Origin: Cryoendolithus antarcticus
Lineage: Eukaryota > Ascomycota > Dothideomycetes > Cladosporiales > Cladosporiaceae
Assembly: GCA_002077065.1 (NCBI GenBank)
Contig: NAJO01000036.1
Coordinates: forward strand, 248,001 to 312,000
Length of the DNA: 64,000 bases
Direction: 5' to 3'
The notes under the pieces are model-generated. The model was not told where the DNA came from and ran no database searches. It worked only from the letters and a program-made list of their open reading frames with translations. Positions within the stretch are counted from its first letter, which is position 1, and every line of letters starts with the position of its first letter. This document shows, in pieces, positions 1 to 10,784 of the stretch. The position numbers and the translations under genes are program-made.

Positions 1-1071
1 GCGTTCAAGACGCGTAAAGTGGTTCACATGAATATCGCCTCAATTCATGAAGCGCCTGCAACAATAAATGGCAAGACGCAAGATCATCATTGAGCGTCGA
101 CTGGTGAAGGGAGTCCGCGGGTCATCTCATCACTCTCATTGAAGTCGCGAATTTTGGTTAGTGAATCGTAGTTTCACCGTTGGATGCGAGCTTTCCATTC
201 AACTGATCAATACCCTACACACGAAGCGTTACCGAATGGTTGCTTGGAACGGGACAGGATGGAGCTGCCACAAAGTAGAGACGCCCGGAAGACGAATCCT
301 CAGGGCGAGCCGCATTCTCTGCAAGTCTGTCGCAACAGGCACCTTCTACGTTACATTCGAGCCACACCAGTCGCTCCGGTGCGGCGTCAATATCAGGAGG
401 CCCTGGGGACTAACAAGACAGCGGCCTGCCTACTCGAGGCCTAGTCCTTGCCGTGTCCAGAATGGCATCAATGCAGCATTGGACCAGACGGTCGCGTTGC
501 ATCCAGGTGCAATGTGCTCAACTGCTCCCTGAGTTGAACCGAGTTATCGCGATACCAAATCCAGCAATGCTGTGATGCAGATGCCACAGAGCTGTCAACC
601 TCACGATGATCACTACGACCACGGGGCCAAATCGTGAAACTATGTTTTACACTCACTGGTCTCGACTCATGCACGATCGTGCGACACACCAACCTGACCG
701 TGAGGCTTTCATCCCAGCCGCTGGTCGGCCATATCGAGTAATCCGGCTCGTAGACCCCTTCCCGGCGTTTGACGGAAGACACGTGCGGCTCCAACGGCTG
801 CCGATCTCTACTCCGCCATTCGCCTGGCTCTGACGTACCGGACGAATGACAGCTGCGTTGATGGAAAGATAATCCGGAATGACACTCCTTATGGCTCTGC
901 CGGTGGCTTTTGTGTAGCAGTGACTTGTGAGAGCTTCCGAGACAGCATCATGAACGAGTGATAGTCTCTGTCTTGGCCCCGCGGATGTAAAGCACTACAT
1001 ATACAGGAGGTAAATATTCGGAGAGCCTCGCTGTACACTTTTTCAATTTTCGATATCATCGAGTCCCGACC
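1..1071. other. Intergenic stretch, no gene recognised
   Basis: I see no reading frame here with family resemblance or convincing codon use; the open frames present are short and overlap each other in several frames. The last few hundred bases before position 1072 should hold the promoter and leader of the sugar transporter. A gene whose body lies before base 1 could still end here, but nothing identifies one. Confidence 0.5.
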
Positions 1072-3054
1072 ATGGACCAACGATCAGGTTTCCGCGTTGC
1101 TGCGAAGCTTGAGAAGCGCAGCTTGCTCATTGCGATCAACTGCGTAGCAGCTTTGTCTATTTTCTTCTTCGGCTATGATCAAGGTATGCGGTTCAATCAA
1201 CGCGAGATCGATGCCGTGATTGCATCTCGAGCCATGCGAGAGAATTAGCGATGGTTCACGTCTGACTTGAGACCAGGCATGATGGGCGGCGTCAACAACG
1301 CCAAAGACTACATCGACCTCATGGGCTTCGGCTACGTCAACGATGCCGGCGATCCTGTCGTCACCGACTCCCTCCTCCAAGGTGGCATCGTCAGCGTCTA
1401 TTACCTCGGAACTCTGATGGGCTGTCTGGTCGGCGGCTGGATCGGTGACAGGATTGGTCGCATCAAAACGATCGCGTTCGGCGCTGCTTGGGCTATCTTT
1501 GGCGCGGTCTTGCAGTGCTCTGCGCAGAATCACAGCTGGATGATCTGTGCCAGGCTGATCAACGGCTGGGGAACGGGAGCCCTGAATGCCATCGTGCCTG
1601 TCTGGGCAACGGAGACAGCAGAGCACACCAGCCGTGGCCAGTTCATCGCCATCGAATTCACGCTAAATATCTTCGGTGAGTGGTGCCGAGTGCGGAGTGC
1701 GATTGTGCAAGGCTGACTTTCCCCAGGTGTCGTCGTGGTATGTCTCCCATTTTAAACACCCCCCCGGCTCCCCCTGCAACGACCTGATATCACACGGTGC
1801 TGACACCTCAATGGGCATATTGGCTCTCGTTCGGATTATCGTACGTCGATGGCGGCAATTCTGCCATCCGGTGGCGCTTCCCGATTGCTTTTCAGATCAT
1901 TCCGTTGATTGTGCTCTTTGGCATATGCTGGTTCTTCCCCGAATCTCCCAGGTGGCTCGCAAAGGTTGGCCGCGACGAAGAGGCCCGCTACATCCTCCAG
2001 CGCTTGCGTGGAAGCGAAGGCGAAGATGCCATCAAAGCGGAGAACGAGTACCAGGACATCAGAAACGTCGTCATCCACGAGCGCAAAACTGCCCAATCGA
2101 ACACCTACTGGCACATGGCCTTCGGCAACAGTGGTAAGCTGCACACAGCGCGTCGTGTTCAATTGGTCATCTGGCTGCAGATCGTGCAAGAGTGGGTCGG
2201 TATAGCTGGAGTTACAGTCTATGCTCCGACGATTTTCCGGATCGCTGGGTTCAGCAGCGAGAAGAGCCAGTGGATATCCGGGTAAGCTCCTGTGACCTTC
2301 ATGTTGCGCAGGCCGGGACTAACAAGACCAGACTGAATAATATCTTCTACATGTTCTCGACCCTGATCTGCGTGTTCACACTCGACCGTATCGGCCGCCG
2401 CTGGACTCTCTACTGGGGCTCGGTGGGCCAGGGCATTGCCATGTTCCTCGCTGGTGGCATGTCAGCCGCTGGCATTGCAGCAACCGCATCCGGGAACACG
2501 GCAGCTGCTTCGGCGTACGGGGCTGCGGCGGCGAGCTTCGTGTTCATGTTCACATTCGTATTTGGTGCCACCTGGCTCACAGTGCCATGGCTTTACCCAG
2601 GTAAGATCGAGGCTAGACTTTGGATATTTGCAGACGGAGACTGATCTGACTCGCAGCTGAGATCTTCCCACTTGAAGTCCGTGCGAAAGGCAACGCCTGG
2701 GGCGTGGTTGGCTGGTCCATCGGCAACGGCTGGCTAACACTGCTGTGTCCTGTGATGTTCAACGCTATTTCCGAGAAGACATTGTACATCTTCGGGGCGT
2801 GCAATATCCTGAGCATCCCCATGGTGTACTGCTTGTACCCGGAGAGCAACCAGCGGACACTCGAGGAGATGGACTTGTTGTTCGCTGCTGACACGCCGTG
2901 GGTCTGGGATGCGGAGCGCAACTTTGAGAGGTTGAAACTGGAGAACCCAGATCTTGTGGCTGCAGCAAGCCGCGGGAACTCGGTCGTGGACGCAGAGTCC
3001 GGCCTCAAGAGGGGCGGGAGCGTTGGAAATGATGAGAAGTCTGAATCACTTTAA
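1072..3054 (+). CDS. MFS sugar-type transporter, six exons
   Basis: Plasma-membrane sugar porter of the major facilitator superfamily, about 551 residues. Exons read as 1072-1183, 1277-1675, 1727-1737, 1815-2281, 2332-2600 and 2657-3054; together they keep one frame. Family marks seen: FFGYDQG in the first helix, GGWIGDRIGR loop, INGWGTG followed by PVWATE, PESPRWL at the centre, DRIGRRWTL, and a C-terminal PESNQRTLEE. The usual QQxxGIN of hexose porters is replaced by QEWVGIAG, so the substrate may not be a common hexose; I cannot name it. The 11-base third exon is followed by an intron (1738-1814) that has a GT donor and a CTGAC branch site but ends in GG, with no AG before 1894. Either the acceptor is non-canonical, or AG at 1894-1895 is used (in frame, 27 residues lost), or the gene is damaged. 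Converges on PAN6 with a 33-base gap. Confidence 0.85.
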
Positions 3055-3087
3055 GCCCTTCGGCATGCGGCAAAAGACCGCGATCTG

Positions 3088-4164
3088 CTATGGCTTTGGC
3101 ATTAGAATTGTGTTATCGATTAATCGCACAGGTAATTTGTCTTCACCCTGACCGAGTATCTCATCTATCCTTGTGGTCGTCAACGGCAGCATCTTGATCG
3201 CGCCGCTTAGCACTGCGCCTTGACTAGTTCTCACTCCCTGAATCTCCTCCAGATTGTCAGGGTCAGCCAGTGAGATGTAATCTACTTCGAATCGCGTACT
3301 CTCGTCTTCAGCCATACGAGACTGACGCGCTGCTTCATCGTCTAGAACTGCATGGGCTGGCGCAAGGATGCCTTCACGGTCCTGGACTCCACTCTCGTAG
3401 GCTGCCTCGGCGGCTCTTAGAGCCCGCGACAGCACCACACCCACTTGCCTTCGCCGCTCACCCAAGTAGACGTTTCGACTACTCATCGCCAGCCCATCTG
3501 CCTCTCGCTCGGTTGAGATGATGCAAACATCGATCGGCATGTGCAGATCTCTGACTAGTCGCTTGATCACAACGCTCTGCTGCACGTCCTTCTGCCCGAA
3601 ATACACTCGCTCAGGCTGCACGATATTGAAGAGCTTTGTGCAGACTGTGGCAACGCCTCTGAAGAACACTGGTCGACTGCGGCCCTCTAGCAGTTCAGCA
3701 AGTGGCGTGATAGTTACGAAAGTGCCTTTGCCAGGTAGAGACGAATCCGGAGGAAGCGTGGGATACATTTCCTTTGTCGTGGGTGCAAATACCGCTTCCA
3801 CCCTGCCGCTATTTCCGCTCTGCTTCAGCGACACATCCAGGTCCCGTAGAAGTGCCAAGTCGCTGTCCCAGGTCTTGGGGTAGCTTGCCAGATCTTCGTT
3901 TTGTCCAAACTGCGTAGGATTGACATAGATTGAGACAAATACGTGAGAGTTCTCTTCTGCCGCTCGTCGGACTAGCGAGAGATGGCCAGCATGTAGGGCG
4001 CCCATGGTAGGCACTAAGCCGACCGTTTTGCCATCCAGGAGAAGATCACGTCGGTGGCTCCTGAGCTCGGGGATCGAGCGGAAGACATGGAACGGCCTTT
4101 TAAGAACCAGATGTGATATGCGCATCGGCCATATCGTCCTGGCCGCTCGGTTCACGAATGCCAT
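3088..4164 (-). CDS. PAN6: Pantoate--beta-alanine ligase
   Basis: Last step of pantothenate (vitamin B5, coenzyme A precursor) synthesis: ATP-dependent joining of pantoate and beta-alanine. Intronless, 358 residues, longer than the bacterial PanC (about 280) because of an N-terminal extension of roughly 40 residues and an inserted segment near residues 110-140. Key sites visible: PTMGALHAGHLSL (about 52-64, the ATP-binding HIGH-like motif), VNPTQFGQNEDLASYP, YFGQKDVQQ, and the SSRNVYL signature. The first 30 residues are basic and hydroxylated (R, S, no acidic residues until about 33), so mitochondrial import is possible but unproven. Divergent from DBP10 across about 350 bases. Confidence 0.95.
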   Translation of the reverse strand: MAFVNRAARTIWPMRISHLVLKRPFHVFRSIPELRSHRRDLLLDGKTVGLVPTMGALHAGHLSLVRRAAEENSHVFVSIYVNPTQFGQNEDLASYPKTWDSDLALLRDLDVSLKQSGNSGRVEAVFAPTTKEMYPTLPPDSSLPGKGTFVTITPLAELLEGRSRPVFFRGVATVCTKLFNIVQPERVYFGQKDVQQSVVIKRLVRDLHMPIDVCIISTEREADGLAMSSRNVYLGERRRQVGVVLSRALRAAEAAYESGVQDREGILAPAHAVLDDEAARQSRMAEDESTRFEVDYISLADPDNLEEIQGVRTSQGAVLSGAIKMLPLTTTRIDEILGQGEDKLPVRLIDNTILMPKP

Positions 4165-4513
4165 GGTCGTTCGGGAGTGTCCTGCTTCTGCCGAGAAGCA
4201 AAGTCACGAAACTTCGTGATGTCGATGTCTTGCGAACATGCCAGACTCTTGCCTTTCGTCTCTGCCATCGCGATCCTACGCGCAGGTGAGTCAAGACATA
4301 ACGAATTCTGCAGTTCGATGTGTACGCCGTATGTCAGGTCATCGTGAAATGGCACTGAAGTCGGCTTCGATTCAGGAGGGCAGGTTAGCCGATATCGATA
4401 TCGCGACTACGGCAGACCAGACGTGAAATCCGGTACCATCCAAAAGTTCTCAAGAAAGTCGTCCTGATGGTCGAACACATTAAGTCTTCCAACGCATCCG
4501 CGGTGAATGCAGT
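4165..4513. promoter_or_regulatory. Divergent PAN6/DBP10 promoter region
   Basis: A 349-base gap between two start codons facing away from each other. Both promoters and leaders must lie here. I see no clear TATA box or strong repeat; nothing else is recognisable. Confidence 0.5.
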
Positions 4514-7441
4514 ATGGTTCGAGCTGCGTCACCAACGCATTCGGAGAATGACTTCGATATTAGCAACACTCTTGTCCACGATGGACAAGTGGACGACGGC
4601 GATGAGGACTGGGATACTCTTGGCGAACAACCACAATTGAAGAGGCGCAGAGTCGCTGGCAAGGGCGCCCAAAGCGACGATGATGACCAGGACGAGGCTT
4701 TCATCGCTGCGGCGCAAGCTGCGGTCAATCGTAAAGGCGACAAGGGCGGGAAGAAAGCTGGCGCATTCCAAACGATGGGCTTGAGTGCTGTGGTATTGAA
4801 GGCTATTACGCGGAAGGGCTTCTCCGTGCCGACGCCGATCCAGCGTAAGACTGTTCCTCTGATCATGGACGGGCAGGACGTCGTCGGTATGGCGAGGACG
4901 GGGTCTGGCAAGACGGCTGCTTTCGTCATACCCATGATCGAAAAGCTCAAGGCACACTCGGCCAAAGTTGGTGCGCGAGCTATCGTGCTCTCGCCGTCTC
5001 GAGAGCTGGCACTGCAGACGCTCAAGGTCGTGCATGAGCTCGCGAAGGGAACAGATCTGCGGACTACATTGCTGGTGGGGGGCGACAGTCTCGAGGATCA
5101 ATTTAGCAGCATGGCGAGCAACCCTGACATTGTCATTGCTACGCCGGGCCGCTTCGAGCATCTGAAAGTTGAGATGGGCCTCGAGCTATCTAGCGTCAAG
5201 TACGTGGTGTTCGACGAGGCCGATAGACTATTCGAGATGGGTTTCGCGATGCAATTGACCGAGATCATGCACTCTTTGCCACAAAACCGACAGACGCTTC
5301 TTTTCTCTGCTACACTTCCTAAGTCGCTTGTTGAATTTGCCCGCGCTGGGCTGCAAGATCCCAAGCTGGTCAGACTCGATGCAGAGTGCAAGATCGCACC
5401 TGGACTCGAAAGTGCATTCTTCACTGTCAAACGATCAGATAAGGAAGGCGCACTCCTACATCTATTACAGGATGTACTCAAGATGCCAACGGGCGAGACA
5501 GAAGCTGCTATCAAGGCAAATGAGCCAGCTGAAGGCAAGAAGCGGAAGAGGGAGCATATCGCACCCAATGAGACACCCTCGCCGCACTCTACTGTATTGT
5601 TTGCTGCTACGAAGCATCACGTGGAGTACCTCGCAGCACTACTGAAAGGCTTCGGCTATGCTACCTCCTATGTGTACGGGTCACTGGATCAGACTGCGCG
5701 TAAGCTGCAAGTGGACGACTTCCGGACTGGCATGACAAATATTCTCGTCGTCACTGATGTTGCGGCCCGCGGTCTCGATATTCCTGTGCTGGCAAATGTC
5801 ATCAACTACGACTTTCCTTCACAACCCAAGATTTTTGTACATCGCGTTGGTCGCACTGCGCGCGCCGGCAAGTCAGGTTGGAGCTACAGTATCGTGTCGC
5901 AACATGATCTGCCGTATCTGCTAGACCTGCAGCTGTTCCTAGGCAGGAAGCTCACCGTGGGGAGGCGACAGGCAGATCCAGCTTTGTTTCGCGACACCAT
6001 CGTCTTGGGCACGTTAGTGCGTGAGCCAATGGAGCGATATATCGAGGAGGCATCTAAGATTATCGGCGAGGACAGTGATCTTGCGCTCATGCGCGACGTC
6101 GCTGCCAAGGGCGAGAAGCAGTACCTCCGCACACGAAACTCGGCATCGGCCGAGAGTGTAAAGCGTGCGAAGCAGCTCGCTGGTACCGAAGAGATGAAGG
6201 CGACGAACATGCTCTTCGACGCCGAAGTCGATCAGGACGTTGAAGCTCAGAGGCTGCAGATGCTTGCCACAGTCAGCGGGTTCAGACCTCAGGAGACGGT
6301 GTTCGAGGTTGGCAAGCGCGGCCATGCGAACAAAACGGAGATTGCAGAGGTCATACAGAAGCGCAGAGCGAAGCAAGCGGCAAGAGCTGAACGCGCTCCT
6401 GACACTGATGCCGCAGATGCGACGGTCCCTGCTGGTGATAGCGCTGTTGCAACGTTAGCGCCAGCACAGGACCAGTCAGACTCTGAAGACGACGAGCTCG
6501 TCCTCACTCAACCAGCTGATATGGAATCTGCTGACGAGTCCGATCTCGAGATTACTTTCACTCAAGCCAAATCATCGAAGCGCGGCAGCTCCTTCCAAGA
6601 CACCGAGCACTTCATGTCCTACACCCCTACCTCCTTCAACAGCGCCGAAGACCGCGGCTACGGCGTCCACACAGGCGGTACGAACGCCACCTCCGGTCCC
6701 GGCGCCCACTTCCTTACGCAAGCCGAAGGCGCCACTATGGACCTGACCAATGACGAGAACTCTGGCACTGCTGAGAAAGCTAGAGGCATGCGCTGGGATA
6801 AGAAGGGAAAGAAGTACGTTTCCCGTGCTAACGACGAGGATGGCAGCAAGGGCAAGAAATTCATCGTCGGCGAAAGCGGACAGAAGATCCTCGCGTCTTT
6901 CCGTGCAGGTCGTTTCGAAGCCTGGCGCAAAGCCAACAAGGTCTCCCACGTTCCTCGCGTCGGCGAACTCGAGCGACCTGGCCGTTTCTCCTCGGATGCG
7001 CTGGCAGGTGGTGGTGGCAGGAGGGGCAAGCATACACTTGACAAGGCACCCAAAGAGGCGGACAAGTTTAGAGATGACTATTACAAGAAGAAGAAGCTTG
7101 TTGATGCTGCTAAGGAGGCTAGGAGGGGAAGGTTCGCGGATGGAGTTGGGGTTAGGGGGAGGAAGGTGGAGAGTGAGATTAGGGGGGTTGATGATGTGAG
7201 GGCGCTGAGGAGGGAGCAGGATAAGCGGAAGGAGAAGAATGCTAGGCCTAGTAGGGAGGGGAGAGGAAGTAGAAGTCGAGGTGGAAGTCGAGGTGGAAGT
7301 CGAGGTGGAAGCAGCAGCGGTGGTGGTAGCAGAGGTGGCAATAGCAGAGGCGGGAGCAGAGGTGCAAGCTCCTCAAGGGGAGGTGGCCGAGGGGGTGGAC
7401 GTGGTGGCGGCGGTAGAGGCCGAGGTCGTGGGAGAGGGTAG
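4514..7441 (+). CDS. DBP10: ATP-dependent RNA helicase Dbp10 (DDX54 type)
   Basis: Nucleolar DEAD-box helicase needed for 60S ribosomal subunit assembly. Intronless, 975 residues, normal length for the family. Acidic N-terminus (about 1-60); Q motif with TPIQRKTVP (about 107-115); Walker A ARTGSGKT (127-134); DEAD around 235; SAT around 265; [13 protein letters not shown] around 443. After the core come the DBP10 C-terminal domain (contains FHE-less GKKY and TDWDKK-like [11 protein letters not shown]) and a basic tail. The last 70 residues are a run of RGG/GGSRGG-type repeats, typical RNA-binding tail. The order and the DBP10-type C-terminal domain separate it from other DEAD-box proteins. 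The stop lies 58 bases from the GPN2 stop on the other strand. Confidence 0.97.
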   Translation: MVRAASPTHSENDFDISNTLVHDGQVDDGDEDWDTLGEQPQLKRRRVAGKGAQSDDDDQDEAFIAAAQAAVNRKGDKGGKKAGAFQTMGLSAVVLKAITRKGFSVPTPIQRKTVPLIMDGQDVVGMARTGSGKTAAFVIPMIEKLKAHSAKVGARAIVLSPSRELALQTLKVVHELAKGTDLRTTLLVGGDSLEDQFSSMASNPDIVIATPGRFEHLKVEMGLELSSVKYVVFDEADRLFEMGFAMQLTEIMHSLPQNRQTLLFSATLPKSLVEFARAGLQDPKLVRLDAECKIAPGLESAFFTVKRSDKEGALLHLLQDVLKMPTGETEAAIKANEPAEGKKRKREHIAPNETPSPHSTVLFAATKHHVEYLAALLKGFGYATSYVYGSLDQTARKLQVDDFRTGMTNILVVTDVAARGLDIPVLANVINYDFPSQPKIFVHRVGRTARAGKSGWSYSIVSQHDLPYLLDLQLFLGRKLTVGRRQADPALFRDTIVLGTLVREPMERYIEEASKIIGEDSDLALMRDVAAKGEKQYLRTRNSASAESVKRAKQLAGTEEMKATNMLFDAEVDQDVEAQRLQMLATVSGFRPQETVFEVGKRGHANKTEIAEVIQKRRAKQAARAERAPDTDAADATVPAGDSAVATLAPAQDQSDSEDDELVLTQPADMESADESDLEITFTQAKSSKRGSSFQDTEHFMSYTPTSFNSAEDRGYGVHTGGTNATSGPGAHFLTQAEGATMDLTNDENSGTAEKARGMRWDKKGKKYVSRANDEDGSKGKKFIVGESGQKILASFRAGRFEAWRKANKVSHVPRVGELERPGRFSSDALAGGGGRRGKHTLDKAPKEADKFRDDYYKKKKLVDAAKEARRGRFADGVGVRGRKVESEIRGVDDVRALRREQDKRKEKNARPSREGRGSRSRGGSRGGSRGGSSSGGGSRGGNSRGGSRGASSSRGGGRGGGRGGGGRGRGRGRG
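7273..7308 (+). repeat. Three perfect 12-base tandem repeats in the DBP10 tail
   Basis: The unit aagtcgaggtgg occurs three times without change, coding SRGG repeats of the RGG tail. This is a small in-frame minisatellite; unit gain or loss would change tail length by four residues each time. Confidence 0.9.
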
Positions 7442-7499
7442 ATAGAGTGCTGAGACATGCACATGTATTCAGAGTCTACAAGATCTAGCTAGACCCTCA

Positions 7500-8871
7500 T
7501 CACTGCCTTCTCATTTTCGCAGCACCACCTCCTGCATCTTTTGCCATCTCCTCCCTCCATTTCCTCTGCTCCTCTAAATCCTCATCTCCCCCGTCTTCTC
7601 CGACTCCACCCTTTCCCGCCTCCCCCACAGCCCTCTCAACCCTCGCACTACTAACTTGCGCCCCCGCCTCCCTGGCCTCCTCCGCCCATTGCTTCCTCTC
7701 AACCTCATCAAACTCCTCCCTCTGCCCAACCCACCGCTCCTGCACATCCCTCGCCTCCATCCGCCCAGCCCACTCCCCACCCATGGCCTGCGCCCAAATA
7801 CTCGCCCCACCCTCCACCGTCCTCCCCTCGTCATCCACACCCCTCGCGCCAGCGAAAACGTAGCCGGAAGCGCGGTCTAGTGCTTTCACTAGCGAGGCCA
7901 TGGACGCACGATCTTCGACCGCGAGGGTTTCGAAGGAGAGCAGGGAGAAGGAGTCGATGAGGTCTATGAGTGCGGTGTTCAGGGGTTCCCACTTTGAGGA
8001 CTGGGAGGAGCCTTGTTCGGCTGAGAGGTGCGGGAGGAGGTAGTGCAGGTCTTGGACTTCGGTGTAGAAGTCTAGGTTGAAGGGGAGGTCGGCGCCACCG
8101 ACGGAGGCGAGATTGTCGAGTTTGGTAAGGACGTTAACTGGGAGGGGTTGTTAGTATCCGGTAGCACGATGTTGCATTGGTGGGCAAGACTAACCGACTG
8201 GGTAGGGTAGATGCAGCATGCCTCGGACGCAGAGCAGGAGACTGCTGAGGTACAGTGATGGGCGAGTCGTGACGACTGACTCGAGCAGCTGTATCACTAC
8301 TATCTAGACTGTTGTCAGTCAGCGGCGTCGGGTGTATTACATGGGATGGGTGGCGTACTTGGTAGCCGAGCTTCTCTATTCGATGCAAGATCTGTGGTAG
8401 TGCCATGTGATGCATCGTGAGTTCCGGTTGGCCAGGCGGGTCAAGAATGATGGTCTCTTCTGCATAATCGTCAGTGATCGTTCATGGGACTTGTAATCAG
8501 AGGTCGAAACTCGGGGGCGAGAAATTTACCACACTCAGCCAGTCGCTCCTCCAGCCAGTCGAAGTTGGTCTCGAGCTCCTCCATCGCCCAGAGTACACCG
8601 CCATTGGGACCAAGCTCCTCGCGCTCCATGACTTCGTCAACATCGACCAAATCACGAACGTCGAAAGCAGCGACATCAGCGTAAGGAACGTTGTCGTTGG
8701 CTGGGTCAATATTGGCCACGCTACTGGGCCGATCGATCGCGGTCATGAACTGATCGAGAGTGAGCAAGTAATTGCCTTACTGACAGACTGACGACTTACC
8801 TGTTGTAGGCCATTGCATAGTGTACTTTTGCCGCTGCCGGGTGGCCCGACTGGCAGGAGAACAACTTTCAT
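7500..8871 (-). CDS. GPN2: GPN-loop GTPase 2
   Basis: GPN-loop GTPase that works with its paralogues in assembly and nuclear import of RNA polymerases. Five exons on the minus strand: 8871-8800, 8749-8530, 8459-8359, 8303-8195 and 8137-7500, summing to 379 residues in one frame. Visible: P-loop GPPGSGKST (9-17), IDPANDN (about 38-44), and the family-defining GPN (71-73) in ELGPNGG. IDPAND points to Gpn2 rather than Gpn1 or Gpn3. The usual DCPGQ switch reads DPPGQPEL here, a small departure. The introns are 50-70 bases with good branch sites (actaac before the last). The C-terminal 60 residues are rich in E, A and G and look lineage-specific. Divergent from BUB3, 260 bases between start codons. 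Confidence 0.93.
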
Positions 8872-9131
8872 CGTCTGTTCATTTGGTAAAGTTGAGGGGT
8901 CTTCGAATTCGGCGACAACTTATATCGCTCGATATCGTTTATACTCGATTCGCTGGCTGGACAAATTGTTGCTAAGCTTGCGGTCGTTCCATGGTCAAGT
9001 TTGCATCTCACGTATCGAGTCACGTATTTTGTCTACGCCCTGCCTTCGAAACACGACTTCTGCTCACCATACCATCTGATCACAACCTCACTCAATAGGT
9101 TGGACCACACTTCACCAAACCACATGTCACG
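8872..9131. promoter_or_regulatory. Divergent GPN2/BUB3 promoter region
   Basis: 260 bases between two opposite start codons, so both promoters share it. AT-richer than the flanking coding DNA around 8930-8970. No specific motif recognised. Confidence 0.45.
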
Positions 9132-10247
9132 ATGAGTGCAGACTACGCTCTCGACGAGCCGCCCAGCGACGCTATCTCCGCCGTACAGTTCTCGACGTCA
9201 AGTCAGAGACTAGCAGTCGCGTCATGGGACCGCACGATATCGATTTACGTCCGCGAGGATGAGAACGAGTCCTCCCGCTTCAAACTGCTGGAACGAGTAC
9301 AATGTCGAGCACCTGTACTAGACCTTGCCTGGGGTGCGGATGACAACACTCTGTTCTTTGTCGGACTGGACCACGATGTACGCAAGGTGGATCTCGGAGC
9401 GGAGGACCTAACGCAGGCCGTGTTGAGCTATCACGAGCAACCCAGCAACAAGATCTCATACAGCCACGGACTTGGCTTGGTACTATCGACTGGCTGGGAC
9501 AGCATACTACACGTACACAGCACAGCCATATCTGAGGGTCGCTCATTGCTTCGTGTACGACTGCCTGGCAAGCCCTTCGCCCTCGCCCTTACTCCAGAAC
9601 GTGCGGTGATCGCCATGGCAGAGCGAAAAGTGAGCGTCTACGACTTGCGAGCGCTGAAGATGCTCACAGAGCAAACGGCGGACACAGGCATGTCGAGCGA
9701 TGCGGACATTGGCGAAGTGGAGATACACGATATCACGCCCTGGCAAACAAGGGAGAGTAACTTGAAGTTCATGACACGTGCTGTCGCCACTATGCCTGAC
9801 GGTACAGGCTTCGCAACAAGTAGCATTGAAGGTAGGGTTGCGGTGGAATGGTTTGATGCTGAGAAGGCCGCGAATACATACGCTTTCAAGTGCCATCGAC
9901 AGACGAGTACGCAGACTGCGGAGGATGGCACGGAGCAGGAGGTAGATGTTGTGTATCCTGTCAATGCACTCGCATTCAATCAGCCGCATGGCACGTTCGC
10001 CACTGGTGGTGGAGACGGCGTACTTGCGTTTTGGGACGCGCAGACGAAGCGCAGAGTGAAGCAATACCCGAAGATAGGTGCATCCGTGGCTGCGCTGGAC
10101 TTTTCTGGTGATGGGAAGCACTTGGCCATCGGTGTCAGTCCAGGGTTCGAGGATGGTCATGAGGATGCGGAGTCGGATGCTGGACTGGTGAAGGTCATGA
10201 TCAAGGAGCTGGCGGAGAATGAGGCGAAGGGGAAGGCTGCGAAGTGA
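9132..10247 (+). CDS. BUB3: Mitotic checkpoint protein Bub3
   Basis: WD40 propeller of the spindle assembly checkpoint; at kinetochores it binds phosphorylated MELT motifs of Spc105/KNL1 and carries Bub1 and Mad3. Intronless, 371 residues, close to the usual 340-370. Diagnostic stretches are the N-terminal PSDAISAVQF with LAVASWDRTISIY, a central GLDHDVRKVDL, and MPDGTGFATSSIEGRVAVEWF around residue 220-240, which is nearly invariant in Bub3 and separates it from Rae1. The last repeat runs to FSGDGKHLAIG with a charged tail. Confidence 0.95.
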   Translation: MSADYALDEPPSDAISAVQFSTSSQRLAVASWDRTISIYVREDENESSRFKLLERVQCRAPVLDLAWGADDNTLFFVGLDHDVRKVDLGAEDLTQAVLSYHEQPSNKISYSHGLGLVLSTGWDSILHVHSTAISEGRSLLRVRLPGKPFALALTPERAVIAMAERKVSVYDLRALKMLTEQTADTGMSSDADIGEVEIHDITPWQTRESNLKFMTRAVATMPDGTGFATSSIEGRVAVEWFDAEKAANTYAFKCHRQTSTQTAEDGTEQEVDVVYPVNALAFNQPHGTFATGGGDGVLAFWDAQTKRRVKQYPKIGASVAALDFSGDGKHLAIGVSPGFEDGHEDAESDAGLVKVMIKELAENEAKGKAAK

Positions 10248-10406
10248 GGATGGCGAGCTTGCTTCAGCGTTATCGACCGTCGAATTCCGCGCGGCGTTGC
10301 CACGGTCGCCGGCGGTACAATGGACGGATTGCTTCCAAGCTGGATTACATGCATTCGGCCGAGCGACGGGCTTCCAAGCGCTCTTTTACCCTCAGGCTCT
10401 TCCGCG

Positions 10407-10784
10407 TCATCTTTGATCATCCCTAGCTGCGCCGTACTGTCCCATGACACGCCTCTGGAATACCCCACAGGGGAATCGCCACTCATGTTTGACGCAATTC
10501 AATGGCATCGGGAGATGGCGGTGGGATATGATGGGTAGGGCGACTTTGTAGGCTGGATCCGTCAACAGCAGTTTCGGCAGCAAGTCGTGCAGGCGATGAC
10601 AGGTGAGGCCGATGGTGAGCATGTGGCTGTTGAGCTCCAAGCATGGGCAGACCGTCTTCGTGTACTTGACCCTTGCGGACCAGGAAGTGTCTCGAGTTCC
10701 CTCGACGACTCTTGTGACCGTCACTAGCTCCAAATTCATAAGGAGGAGCTCATTGGGCAGTCCGAGGAGAGATGCCTTCTTCAT
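10407..10784 (-). CDS. F-box-like protein, array member A (short)
   Basis: First of three related minus-strand genes. The readable frame gives 125 residues from an ATG at 10784. It opens with LLGLPNELLLMNLELV, an F-box-like start, and then has IGLTCHRLHDLLPKLLL, which matches LGLT/CRRFRDLLPGVLF in member B. After about 110 residues similarity ends and the frame stops, whereas member B goes on for about 100 more. So this is either a short gene, a truncated one, or has an unseen exon at either end. F-box proteins normally recruit substrates to SCF ligases, but here only the F-box-like region is present. Confidence 0.5.
   Translation of the reverse strand: MKKASLLGLPNELLLMNLELVTVTRVVEGTRDTSWSARVKYTKTVCPCLELNSHMLTIGLTCHRLHDLLPKLLLTDPAYKVALPIISHRHLPMPLNCVKHEWRFPCGVFQRRVMGQYGAARDDQR

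Noticed and set aside
161..532. 123-codon frame near the left edge
   Set aside because: Overlaps other frames of equal quality, with no family or codon support.
1084..1626. 180-codon minus-strand frame over the transporter
   Set aside because: Overlaps coding exons of the MFS transporter; no family marks.
4529..5161. 210-codon minus-strand frame
   Set aside because: Opposite the DBP10 helicase core; composition matches an antisense shadow.
7081..7464. Proline/leucine-rich minus-strand frame
   Set aside because: Reverse reading of the Gly/Arg repeat tail of DBP10.
9543..10160. 205-codon frame on the minus strand
   Set aside because: It lies wholly opposite BUB3, which is certain; no family resemblance and the frame looks like a codon-bias shadow.
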